64,000 bases of DNA from assembly GCA_030018495.1 (NCBI GenBank), contig JASEFS010000006.1:62001-126000 (forward strand), given 5' to 3'. Below the pieces are notes generated by a model. It had not been told where the DNA came from. It saw only the letters and a list, made by a program, of their open reading frames with translations, and searched no databases. Below, piece by piece: positions 41,196 through 50,900 of the stretch; the first letter of the stretch is position 1, and the number at the start of each line of letters is the position of its first letter. The DNA comes from Deltaproteobacteria bacterium. GTDB taxonomy: Bacteria > Desulfobacterota > Desulfobaccia > Desulfobaccales > 0-14-0-80-60-11. Position numbers and translations under genes: made by a program.

Positions 41196-41717
41196 TCAGT
41201 TGATCAGCATGGAAGCCTTGGCCCGGTGATTGACCAGCAAGTAATCGGCAATAAAGGCGTCCACAAGTTTCCCGAGGCAGTTGTAAAACGAACCCCAATC
41301 CGCTCCCTGGGAGGTTTTTTGGACATCGCCTATCGCCTCCTGGCACCAGGCCATATTCATGTCTTGAGGGAACGGCTCACCTGAGGTAATGGTATGAATG
41401 AAAAACATCTCAATGCTGAAAATAAAAAAAGGGGGACTGACATCGGCCTGGCGCAGATGAATTAAGATACCGAGGCACGGAACCGCCGGGGTTTTAACGG
41501 CCCGCTCCTGGTGGTGGAGGACCGGAATGCCGGCCGCGGCCAGGCGCCACTCCACTTCGGCCTTCATTCGCTCTCTATCCAGGCCTTCCCGGGCGGCTTC
41601 CTCTTCGATCCCGGAGATCCAGACGTGGAGGCCTCTTAGGGAGTGCAGAGAAGAACGGCGGCAGTTGCTTAGCTGCCGCCAGCGCTGATCGCGGGCGGAA
41701 AAGCGGTTATCCTTCAC
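41196..41717 (-). CDS. Unknown 173-residue cytoplasmic protein
   Basis: I do not recognise the family. The frame starts at a GTG at 41717 with GAGG seven bases upstream and ends just before a clear terminator. Visible features are a basic, Trp/Arg-rich N-terminal third, a LHVWISGIEEEAAREGLDRE helix, and a hydrophobic strand pattern FFIFSIEMFFIHTITSGEP in the middle. There is no signal peptide and there are no paired cysteines. The segment AEVEWRLAAAGIPVLHHQE suggests an alpha/beta fold. Own terminator and start signals support a real gene. Confidence 0.7.
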   Translation of the reverse strand: MKDNRFSARDQRWRQLSNCRRSSLHSLRGLHVWISGIEEEAAREGLDRERMKAEVEWRLAAAGIPVLHHQERAVKTPAVPCLGILIHLRQADVSPPFFIFSIEMFFIHTITSGEPFPQDMNMAWCQEAIGDVQKTSQGADWGSFYNCLGKLVDAFIADYLLVNHRAKASMLIN

Positions 41718-41971
41718 CAGAAACCTCGCAGTAAAAATTCACCCGGCCCGACCAGGCACACCCAGGCACTTTCTGCCTTGGCAGACTGCCTTGGCGCAAA
41801 GGCTGGATTGTCTGTTTTATGGCCGAGAATGTGTGTAGACTCTGATTATTGTCGGATCAGGGCAAACTACAATCGGGAATAGCCTGATTTTTTACAGCAA
41901 AATGCCTGACTTGAACTTCAGAGGCGCACGGAGGGCAACCGGTGGAGGATTTTGGTGCGGAGTGTTGCTGT

Positions 41972-42625
41972 TCAGGTTTCCAGGGACGTCAATCCCTCCC
42001 GAATCGCGTACTTGGTAAGTTCGGCGATGCTGTGAATCCCCAGCTTGTGCATTACCTGCTGCCGGTGGGTTTCTACGGTCTTCACACTGATATGGAGGTG
42101 CTCGGCTATCTGGCTGGTGGTCTTGCCTTCGGCCATAAGTTGCAGCACTTCCCGCTCTCGGGCCGTGAGCACGGAAAACGCGGAAGAACCGGGGGTGGAA
42201 AGCCCCTGGACGTAATCTTTAATGACAATATCGGAAACTCCGGGACTGAGATAGGTCTTGTTGGCCATCACCAGACGGATGGCATGGGAAAGCTCTTCAA
42301 AAGCGCAATCTTTCAGGAGATAGCCGGAAGCCCCGGCTTTCAGCATATTCACCACAAACCGGCGGTCGGTATGCATGGACAGGGCGATAACCTTGATGGC
42401 GGGAGAGGCATGGAGTATCTGGCGGGTTGCCTCAATGCCGTTCAAATCCGGCATATTGACGTCCATAATGACTATATGAGGAGATAATTCCTTGGCCAAT
42501 TGGACCACCTTCCTGCCATTTTCCGCCTCTGCCACCACTTCCATATCAGGCTCTTTGGCAAGAAGCGTCGACAGACCCTGGCGCACGATTTGATGGTCAT
42601 CGGCAATGATGATCCTGATGCTCAT
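41972..42625 (-). CDS. NarL/FixJ-type response regulator
   Basis: A 217-residue two-domain regulator. The receiver (about 1-120) has the acidic pair in IADDHQIVRQGL, the phosphoacceptor Asp in HIVIMDVNMPDLNG and Lys in YLLKDC. The LuxR-type helix-turn-helix is LTAREREVLQLMAEGKTTSQIAEHLHISVKTVETHRQQVM. Two longer in-frame starts are ignored because GGGAGGG precedes the ATG at 42625. No histidine kinase adjoins it; the orphan hybrid kinase at 7712-10147 is too far away to be assumed a partner. Confidence 0.94.
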   Translation of the reverse strand: MSIRIIIADDHQIVRQGLSTLLAKEPDMEVVAEAENGRKVVQLAKELSPHIVIMDVNMPDLNGIEATRQILHASPAIKVIALSMHTDRRFVVNMLKAGASGYLLKDCAFEELSHAIRLVMANKTYLSPGVSDIVIKDYVQGLSTPGSSAFSVLTAREREVLQLMAEGKTTSQIAEHLHISVKTVETHRQQVMHKLGIHSIAELTKYAIREGLTSLET

Positions 42626-43054
42626 GACTTCCCTCCCTGGAAATCTCCTCCTGGCCTTTGATGCTCTACCCGGCAAAACCGGATTACCTGCCCTTCTGAT
42701 GAATTCTCCCCCGGCTTCTGGTCCAAGGAATCGAAATACTTCACTACAAGAACTATGCCGTTCTTTCAAGACCGCCAACAATGTGAGAGATTCCGAGGAG
42801 GTTGCCGCCGGCAGGTGTTGAATAAACCTGCCTGCCTTCGCCGGAAAAAAAGCTTTTTAATGTTATCACGCGACATTGATTTTTGTCACTATGTTCTATA
42901 ATTTGCCAAATTTTTCCTTCATTTTTGGAGCCGGTAATTCTTGCCTATTGATAAAAAAAGAATAAGTTTTGGTTAATTGCGCCGGATAATCTCAGATGCG
43001 GGGGAGGACACCCGAACTGGCATCGGGCCGGGTTTTGTGGTAAGGTGCGCAAGC
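42626..43054. other. 429-bp divergent intergenic region
   Basis: Lies between the response regulator (minus) and the EndoQ-UvrD gene (plus). GGCAGGT/ACCTGCC near 42810-42832 forms a 7-bp stem without a T tract. A perfect TATAAT at 42897-42902 reads toward the nuclease gene, but the best -35 (TTGATT, 42876-42881) is only 15 bp away. Otherwise AT-rich, no gene seen. Confidence 0.5.
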
Positions 43055-45970
43055 ATGGAAGTAATCGCCGACCTGCACATCCATTCCCGCTTTTCCATTG
43101 CCACGGGGCAGCAGGCAGATCTCGAACATCTTGATTTATGGGGGCGTTATAAAGGAGTGCAGGTGGTGGGCACCGGCGACTGCACTCACCCCGCCTGGCT
43201 GGCCGAACTGGCCGAAAAGCTTGAGCCTGTTGCCGACGGTACTTATGAGCTGAAGCAGAATTTTGTCCTGCCTCTGGACATTAAGGGACCTGCCTGGGAG
43301 GAAGTCCGGCCGGTGCGCTTCCTCATCACCGGTGAAGTCAGCACTATATACAAGAAAGGCGGCCGGGTGCGGAAGGTGCATCTGCTTCTGGTCCTGCCGG
43401 GCCTGGCTGCGGCCGAGCGCCTCTCCCGGCGTCTGGGCCGCCTGGGCAACGTCACTGCGGACGGCCGTCCCATCCTGGGCCTGGATGCCAAGCATGTCCT
43501 GGAGCTGACTCTGGAGGTTGATCCTGATTCCCTGGTAATTCCGGCCCACATCTGGACCCCCTGGTTTTCAGCGCTGGGCGCCAAGAGCGGTTTTGATTCT
43601 TTGGAGGAATGCTTTGAGGAGCGTCTTGAGGACATCTATGCCCTGGAGACCGGGCTGTCTTCGGACCCGCCCATGAACTGGCAGGTCAGCGGGCTGGACC
43701 GCTTCCTGCTGGTGTCGAACTCCGACGCGCATTCCCCCCCGAAGGTAGGGCGGGAGGCCAATATTTTTCTGACGCCGCCGGTTTATGCCGATTTGATGCG
43801 GGCTATCCGGACAAAAGAGGGCTTCGCCGGCACCCTGGAATTTTTTCCCGAGGAGGGCAAATATCATCTGGACGGCCACCGCAAGTGCGGCCTCAGGCTG
43901 GCGCCTGAGGAGGCCAAACGCCTGGAAGGCCGCTGCCCTCAATGCCAAAAGCCCCTGACCCTGGGGGTGATGCACCGTGTCCTCGACCTGGCGGACCGAA
44001 AGAACGGCAACCCGCCCACCGGCGCCAAGCCTTTCGAATCCCTCATCGCCCTGCCCGAGATCCTGGGAGAAGTTCTGGAGGCAAACCCCGGCACCAAAAA
44101 GGTGAATCACCTCTACTTCAGGCTGCTGGCCAAATTGGGGCCGGAGCTTTCCATCCTGCGCCATGTCTCCTTGGAGCACATAGCCCGGGAAGGCGGCGGG
44201 CTCCTGGCCCAGGCGATGGGCAAGATGCGCCGCGGGGAGGTCACCATTAATGCCGGTTACGACGGCGTCTACGGCGACGTCCGTCTGCTGACGCCGGAGG
44301 AGCGCCGGCAGTATCAGGGCCAGAATGCCTTCTGGAAGCTGCCGGAGAAGCCGCCGAAAGACCTTGAAAAAGTTGCGGCTGCGCCGGTCCCGGAAGCTCC
44401 GCAAGCCAATGCGGTCGCCGCTCCGGATGTGCCGCCGCAGCCCGCCGACCCATTGCTGGCAGGCTTAAACGACAGGCAGCAGGCCGCGGTGTGCCACCAG
44501 GGCCCGCCCCTCATCGTCCAGGCCGGGCCGGGGACCGGCAAAACCAGGGCTCTCACCCATCGTCTGGCCTGGCTGCTCAAGCGGCGCCAGGTCCAGCCGG
44601 AGCGCATCCTGGCGCTGACCTTCACCCGTCAGGCTGCCGGGGAAATGGTCAGCCGTATCCGGGATTTACTCCCGGACTTTCCCGGGCTCGAACGCCTGAC
44701 TATCAAGACTTTCCATGCCCTGGGACACCAGATTTTGACGGAGTCCGGCCATCGCCGGGAAGTGGCCGACGAGCCGAGGCGGCGGGAACTTTTGGGCAGT
44801 ATCGCATGGGAGCTTGGACTGCCGCTGAAATCCCTGGATCGAGCCGTTATTCGCTGGAAGCAGGGGCTTCTTTATCCGGACGATATTGCGGCAAGCCGAT
44901 CAGATGAACTCCTGGCGGCGTATCGCGGCTATGAAGCCCTGCTGGCCAGAGAGGGCTTGTGGGATTATGAAGACCTCATCGCCCGGCCGGTCCGCCTGCT
45001 GTCGGAACAGCCCCAACTGCAATCCAGGTACCAGGAGCGTTTCTCCTGTATTCTGGTGGACGAATACCAGGATGTCAATGAAGCCCAGTACCGCCTGTTC
45101 CGGGCCCTGGCCGGCCCTCGGGCCGACATCATGGTAATCGGCGACCCGGATCAGGCCATTTACGGCTTTCGGGGAGCCCGCCCGGAATTTTTCGCCCGCT
45201 TTGAAGATGATTGGCCCGGCGCGCTCACCTGCCGGTTTGTCGAGACCTACCGTCTGCCCGAACCTTTGGCGGCGGCAGCAGCACGCCTTCTCAAGACCGA
45301 CAATTCCGGGGCGATGATAAGCCGGCAGCCGGGAGACCTCCAGGTGGTGCTGGCGGAGGAACCCTCGCCCGCGGCTGAAGCCAGGGCCATTGCCCGGGAG
45401 ATCGAGCGGCTGGTGGGAGGGCTCAGCCACCGGACGCTGGAAGACCATGGGCTGCGCTATCAGGAAGACGACGGCCGCATCGGCTTTAAGGACATCGCGG
45501 TCCTGTATCGTCTCCACAGCCTGGGTGCAGCGCTGGAGCAAGGCCTCACTGAAGCGGGCATTCCCTGCCAACAGGCCAGGGAGGGGGTGGGTCCGGAATG
45601 GGAGGACCTGGACCTGGCCGCGGAGAAGGTGAAGCTCCTCACCCTCCATGCCGCCAAGGGCCTGGAGTTCGCCCACGTTTTCATCGCCGGCTGCGAGGCC
45701 GGCCTGCTGCCCTTGGAACCCGAAGGCGGCGAGCCCGCTGACCCGGAGGAGGAGCGGCGTCTCTTTTACGTCGGGCTCACCCGGGCCCGGTGCCAGGTCG
45801 TGCTTACCCGGGCCCGGCACCGGACCCTGCGGGGCATCAGGCGCCGCACCCAAATATCGCCACTGGTGGCTGCGGTGGCTCCCCAAAAGTTAGAGCGCCT
45901 CCGGTCCGCCCCAGGCTTTCGCCGCAAGCATCCGCTGCTCTTTCCCGAACTCAAGCGCCGCCTCTTATGA
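43055..45970 (+). CDS. EndoQ-type PHP nuclease fused to UvrD-like helicase
   Basis: A 971-residue two-part repair enzyme. Residues 1-400 match endonuclease Q, which nicks DNA 5' of deaminated bases: VIADLHIHSRFSIAT, VGTGDCTHPAWLAE, ITGEVSTIYK, IPAHIWTPW and LVSNSDAHSP give the PHP metal ligands. A zinc-site region (about 277-312) with HRKCG and CPQC leads to the MHRVLDLADR segment. After an Ala/Pro linker, residues about 470-950 are an SF1A helicase: AGPGTGKT (490-497), ALTFTRQAA, VDEYQD (about 668), GDPDQAIYGFRG, ETYRLPEPL, LTLHAAKGLEF and YVGLTRAR. The ATG at 43055 has GGTG upstream. Nicking and unwinding in one chain suggests strand removal after incision at deaminated bases. Confidence 0.88.
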   Translation: MEVIADLHIHSRFSIATGQQADLEHLDLWGRYKGVQVVGTGDCTHPAWLAELAEKLEPVADGTYELKQNFVLPLDIKGPAWEEVRPVRFLITGEVSTIYKKGGRVRKVHLLLVLPGLAAAERLSRRLGRLGNVTADGRPILGLDAKHVLELTLEVDPDSLVIPAHIWTPWFSALGAKSGFDSLEECFEERLEDIYALETGLSSDPPMNWQVSGLDRFLLVSNSDAHSPPKVGREANIFLTPPVYADLMRAIRTKEGFAGTLEFFPEEGKYHLDGHRKCGLRLAPEEAKRLEGRCPQCQKPLTLGVMHRVLDLADRKNGNPPTGAKPFESLIALPEILGEVLEANPGTKKVNHLYFRLLAKLGPELSILRHVSLEHIAREGGGLLAQAMGKMRRGEVTINAGYDGVYGDVRLLTPEERRQYQGQNAFWKLPEKPPKDLEKVAAAPVPEAPQANAVAAPDVPPQPADPLLAGLNDRQQAAVCHQGPPLIVQAGPGTGKTRALTHRLAWLLKRRQVQPERILALTFTRQAAGEMVSRIRDLLPDFPGLERLTIKTFHALGHQILTESGHRREVADEPRRRELLGSIAWELGLPLKSLDRAVIRWKQGLLYPDDIAASRSDELLAAYRGYEALLAREGLWDYEDLIARPVRLLSEQPQLQSRYQERFSCILVDEYQDVNEAQYRLFRALAGPRADIMVIGDPDQAIYGFRGARPEFFARFEDDWPGALTCRFVETYRLPEPLAAAAARLLKTDNSGAMISRQPGDLQVVLAEEPSPAAEARAIAREIERLVGGLSHRTLEDHGLRYQEDDGRIGFKDIAVLYRLHSLGAALEQGLTEAGIPCQQAREGVGPEWEDLDLAAEKVKLLTLHAAKGLEFAHVFIAGCEAGLLPLEPEGGEPADPEEERRLFYVGLTRARCQVVLTRARHRTLRGIRRRTQISPLVAAVAPQKLERLRSAPGFRRKHPLLFPELKRRLL

Positions 45971-45987
45971 AGGCCGGGGAAGAATCT

Positions 45988-47850
45988 ATGCCCTTCAAGC
46001 CCTCTCTCCCTGGTTATCGAGCGGTCCTCATCCTCTTTTCGGCACTGGCGTTCAGTGTTTGCCTGCTTATGGCCGACAATGTGCTTCTGGCTCAAAACGG
46101 CGAGCCGCCGCCTTTGATATTGACTTCTTTGAAGATTAAGGGAGCCGAGGCCATCCCGGCCAAAAAGGTGCGGGAAGAGCTCTCCATTCCGCTGCCATCA
46201 TTTTGGCCCTGGAAAAAAGACCCGGTTTTTCGCGCCGGCGATCTGGAAGCCGACATCGAACGCCTGGAGGCCTTCTATCGCCGGGAGGGTTTCTATCACG
46301 CTGAAATTCGTCCGGAAATCCATAAGGACCCGGAGGGCAAGGTCAAGGTGATCCTTCACGTCAAGGAAGGCCCGCCGGTTTTGGTGAAAAATATCCAGAT
46401 CGAGGTGACTGACCCTGCCGTCAAGCCGATGTTGGCCAAGCTTAAGGAAAAGTGGCCGCTTACTGAAGGGGAACGCTTCACTGAAGGCGAATATGAGGAT
46501 TTCAAAAGGATTTATCTCAACTACCTGGCGGACAACGGGTATCCCAGGGCAAAAATCGACGGCAAGGTCTATCTGGACGACAAGGTCAATACGGCTGACA
46601 TCCAACTCACCTTAAGGCCCGGACCTTTGAGTTATTTCGGCGAGGTCAGCCTAAGGGGCGAACGGCAGACGCCGGATTATCTTATCCGCCGGAAACTTGC
46701 CTTCAAGAAGGGTGACACCTTTTCCCTGGCCAAACTTTACGAAAGCCAGAGGCGCCTTTACGGGTTGGACCTCTTTCGCAGCGTCACCCTGACCCCTGAA
46801 GAAGTGCCGGAAACTCAGAAGGAAATCCCGGTCACGGTCGAAGTGGTGGAGAGCAAAAAACGGTCCCTCAAAGTAGGTCTGGGATATGGGGATGAAGACG
46901 AATTGCGGACCCGCCTGGGATTGCGCTGGCGCAATTTCGGCGGCGGCGGGCGGCTGGTGGACCTGGAAGGGAAATATTCCAGTCTGGAAACCCGGGTGGT
47001 GGGCGCTTTTCTGAACCCGCAGCTTTTGAGAACCTATTGGGATTTTTCTTTCAACACCGGCTGGATCACCCGGGACTTTCCGGGCTTCCAGGACAGGGCC
47101 TTTTTTACCCAGACCCGGTTTGAGCGCGACCTGCCTTGGTCTTTACGCATGTACGTGGGCCATCTGCTGGAATTTGCCCGGCCTTTTGATATTCCCACGG
47201 ACACCCTGCTGCTGCTGGGGGAGAGTTCGGGGGAGAGCTTTTTGTCCTCCGCCCTCCAGATGGGCATCAGGCAGGATAAAACCGACAACATCGTGGACCC
47301 CACCAGGGGCTGGATCTTTTACGCCAACGGAGACCTGGCCTCGGGCTATTTCGGCTCTGAACTGGAGTATGGCCGCCTGCTGACTGAAGCCCGGAAATAT
47401 CAAAGCCTGGGTAAAACCGGGGTGGTGTTGGCCGGCCGCCTGAAGTTCGGCCTTATCCAGCCCATCCAGGATACCGATGAAATTCCGATTTTTAAAAGAT
47501 TTTTCGCGGGCGGCGCCAACAGCGTGCGGGGCTACCGCCTGGACCGCCTGGGACCGCGCAACGCCTCCGGTCAGCCCATCGGCGGCGAAGCTCTCCTGGA
47601 AGGCAGCGTGGAAGCACGGGTCCCGGTATATAAAGAATTCCGCGCCGTGGCCTTTTTTGATTTCGGCAACGTTTACTTCAAAGCCCGGGACATCGATTTA
47701 GGCCAGCTTAGATATGCCGCGGGCTTCGGCGTGCGCTACACCACGCCTATCGGCCCCATCGGCGTGGACATAGGATTTCCCTTAAACCGCATCGATCCGG
47801 AACAGGACCCCGCCTATCGCGTTCACCTGACCATCGGTCAGGCTTTTTAG
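45988..47850 (+). CDS. tamA: BamA/TamA-family outer-membrane protein
   Basis: A 620-residue Omp85 protein. After a signal peptide (AVLILFSALAFSVCLLMADN), three POTRA domains span about 35-290 (ILTSLKIKGAEAIP, VLVKNIQIEVTD and SYFGEVSLRGERQTPDYLI start them). A 16-strand barrel follows, with the conserved FFAGGANSVRGYRLDRLGP loop and VDIGFPLN near the end. Three POTRAs and an adjacent tamB mark it as TamA, not BamA (five). I prefer the ATG at 45988 (GGGGAAG upstream); the ATG at 45967 overlaps the helicase stop by four bases but lacks a ribosome site. Confidence 0.9.
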   Translation: MPFKPSLPGYRAVLILFSALAFSVCLLMADNVLLAQNGEPPPLILTSLKIKGAEAIPAKKVREELSIPLPSFWPWKKDPVFRAGDLEADIERLEAFYRREGFYHAEIRPEIHKDPEGKVKVILHVKEGPPVLVKNIQIEVTDPAVKPMLAKLKEKWPLTEGERFTEGEYEDFKRIYLNYLADNGYPRAKIDGKVYLDDKVNTADIQLTLRPGPLSYFGEVSLRGERQTPDYLIRRKLAFKKGDTFSLAKLYESQRRLYGLDLFRSVTLTPEEVPETQKEIPVTVEVVESKKRSLKVGLGYGDEDELRTRLGLRWRNFGGGGRLVDLEGKYSSLETRVVGAFLNPQLLRTYWDFSFNTGWITRDFPGFQDRAFFTQTRFERDLPWSLRMYVGHLLEFARPFDIPTDTLLLLGESSGESFLSSALQMGIRQDKTDNIVDPTRGWIFYANGDLASGYFGSELEYGRLLTEARKYQSLGKTGVVLAGRLKFGLIQPIQDTDEIPIFKRFFAGGANSVRGYRLDRLGPRNASGQPIGGEALLEGSVEARVPVYKEFRAVAFFDFGNVYFKARDIDLGQLRYAAGFGVRYTTPIGPIGVDIGFPLNRIDPEQDPAYRVHLTIGQAF

Positions 47851-47964
47851 AGTTCCCCCCTTTGGCCGCGTTGTTTGAAAACCCTTCATGAAAAAATTAA
47901 CTAATTCCTTTAAACTAATAGGGGTTGGATTGACTCCAATAGAAAAAACAGCACTGCTTTGTTG

Positions 47965-50900
47965 ATGCGCCGTCTTCGTTTAATTCTTCTCGGCCTCCTG
48001 GCCTTAATCCCGGCTGTCTTAGGCGTCGGCTGGGCCCTGTTGCATACCCAGGCCCTGTGGTCCTGGAGCGGGCGCCAACTGGTGGACTTCGCCCAGGACC
48101 GCCTCTATCCCGAGCTTGTCGTCAAAAAAGTGCGCGGCCACCCCTTCACCGGCATCACTTTTGAAGATATTACCATGACTTCGCCCCAGGGGGAGGTGCT
48201 CACGGCCAAACGCCTGGAGCTGCGCTTTTCCCTTTGGTCTATCCTCAAGTTGGAGCCGGTGATCGGCCGTCTGGCCGTGTATGACCCTTGCATTAATATC
48301 TGGCGGGAAGCCGACGGCAGCCTCAACCTGACCCATGTCCTGCGCAAGCGGCCGCCGCCGCCTTTCAGCTCCATCGACTTGCCGGACATCATCGTGCAGG
48401 GAGGCGAAGCGACCTTTCGAGAAGGAGACCGCGTCACCCGCTATCCAAACTTCGATTTTCGGTGCGCCCTCCTGGTGCTGCATCCCAAGCGTCCGGATCA
48501 GGCCGTGTTTGTGAGGCGGGCCCTGCTGACCGTCAATGACCCCAGAGGCCCTTTCACCCTGATCACCCGCCTGGCTTACCAGCGCCAGGAACTCAATCTC
48601 CTGACCGCGGAGATTTATGCCGCCTCCCACCTTATCGCGGTGTTGGGCGGGACAGCCCGGTTTGCCGGGGAACCCGCCGCGGCCCTCTCCGGCGAGTTCA
48701 AGCTGCTCTCCGCCGAGACCATCCAGGCCTTTTGGCCGGAGTGGCCCGGCGCCTGGACCATCGCCGGCAAATTCACCGCGGAGGCCACCCGCAAGGAAGT
48801 TAAGGCAACCGTTAACGGCCGGTTCAGCAGCGCCGAGTTTCTCCTGTCCGGACGCTTGCAGAAAGAGGCGCGTTGGCGTTATGAAGCGGAGATGGCTTTA
48901 TCTGAGCTGATCCCCGACCTGATAGCCCCTTTAAATGCGCCTCTGGCGGCCAGGCTCAAAGGCTTGAAACCGGTTTCATGCCGGGTCGATGCCCGGGGCT
49001 CGGGCCTTTCATGGCCCCCTTCCGAGTTTCAGTGGCGCGTCGCCGCGTCTCCTTTCGAGCACGGGCGGGCTCAGGTGCAGCAATTGGAGCTTACCGCGCT
49101 GGGAGAGGGCCGTGAACAAAGCTTGCACGCCTTGATAAAGGGAAATTTCGGCCGGCTTTCCCTGGACGCCAAGGGTCCGCTGCTTTCCCAAAGGCAAGGA
49201 ACCGTCAACGTCGCAGCCGCCGACCTGAAACCCTTCTTCTTGGGTGTCAACGTTTCTGAGGAAACCCTGCTTGCCGGAGCTTTCACCGGCAAGGCGGATT
49301 TACCTGGGGGTCTTGCCCTGGATCGTCTGAAAACACAGGGTGAGTTTGAGGGGTCAGGGAAATGGGGCGACATTGCCCCTGTGCAATGCCGGGGGACGGT
49401 GGCCTGCGAGGAGGCCGCCCTGCGCATCCCCCAGGCCTCCCTCGAGATAGGCGGCCTTAAGACGGAGCTCAAAGGCTCCCTGACCAGGGAACGCGTCGAT
49501 ATCCAGGGGGAGGGAAAGCTTCCCGCAGGCGGAGCAATGCCATTGCCGACCTCCATTTCAGGCCAGCTCTCCCTGGCTTTCGGCGTGAAAGGTCCCTGGG
49601 GTGAGCCTGAGGTCAGCCTCAAGGGGGAAGGGCAGAATTTGTCCTGGCGGGATTATCACATCCGGTCGGCCCGGTTACAGGCCGCGGCCAAAGGCTGGCT
49701 CCCTGCGGCCGGCCAGTTCGACCTGACGGCTCAACAAGTCAAGGCCGCTTCCTGGGTTATTCCCCAGGCGTCCGTCACCGGTCAGGGCGACAACCGCCGC
49801 TGGCGCTTCCATATCAGGGCGCCGTCCGCTTCCGGCCCTCCCTTGGGGGAGGTGGCGGGGTCCGCCGATTTCAGCCGGCGTCCCGTGCTGGTTTCTATAC
49901 AGGAGGCGGCTTTTCAGGCGCGCGGGGTGGCCATCAAAAACAATTCCCCTATAAAAATCGCCCTGGCGCCGGGGGTCGCTTTGGAACCGGCGGTTTTCGC
50001 GGTCAATCAGGGCAGCATTGAAGCCGAGGGACGTATGCAGGAAACAGGGGTGGCCGGACGCCTGGAATTCCGGCAAGTGCCGGCCGAAATTTTCCCGCCC
50101 CTCCCTGTCAAGGGTCTGTTCGAAGGCCAGGTAAGGTTGTCGGGTACGCCCCGAAGCCCCGTCATTCAAGGCCGCTTGCAGGCCGGCCCCGGCCGGGTCA
50201 GCGAGTTCTCCTTCAATACCCTGGAAACCACCTTCCGCTACCAGGATGCCCTGCTGTCGTTCACCGGCCTGCTGGCGGAAAAAAGCCGGGGACCCCGTCT
50301 GCATTGGGAGGGGGCCCTGCCGCTGAATATTTCGCTGCAACCGTTGAATTGGCAATGGCGGGAAGCTGATGTACACGTTCTCGTCAAGGGAGAAAAAGCC
50401 GATTTGGCCATGCTGACGGCTTTCACCCCGGAACTCCACGAAGCCGAGGGCCCGCTGGACTTGTCCGCGGAATGGCGCGGCCCTATCGGCCAGCCCCAGC
50501 TTACCGGCCATATCCGCTGGGGCGAAGGCACCGTCCACTTGCGCCGGGCGGGGAGGGCCTACCGCCTTCTGCCCGGGGCCATTCATCTCCGAGGCCGCAC
50601 TCTGACTATCCCTGAACTTGCCTTGGAGAGCGAGGGCGCAGCGCGCCTCAGCGGGGAGATGACCTTCAGGGGTTTTGCCCCGGATGAGATGAACCTCAGA
50701 GGAACGCTCCAGAATTTCAAGGCTCTGGAGCGTGCCGGTTCCGAAGCTTCGACTTCCGGCCAGTTCAGCCTGACAGGTCCCTGGAAAGGCGCTCTGCTGA
50801 AGGGCAATGTCAACCTCACCAAGGCCTCTTTCAGCACCTCCTTTTTTAAGACCGGAGAGCACGATGACATCGTCATGGTGCATGAAGCCGACAAGTCCGC

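Noticed and set aside
41038-41346. 102-codon minus-strand frame overlapping the 41196-41717 gene
   Set aside because: It runs through the terminator hairpin, and the overlapping frame with a ribosome site is the better gene.
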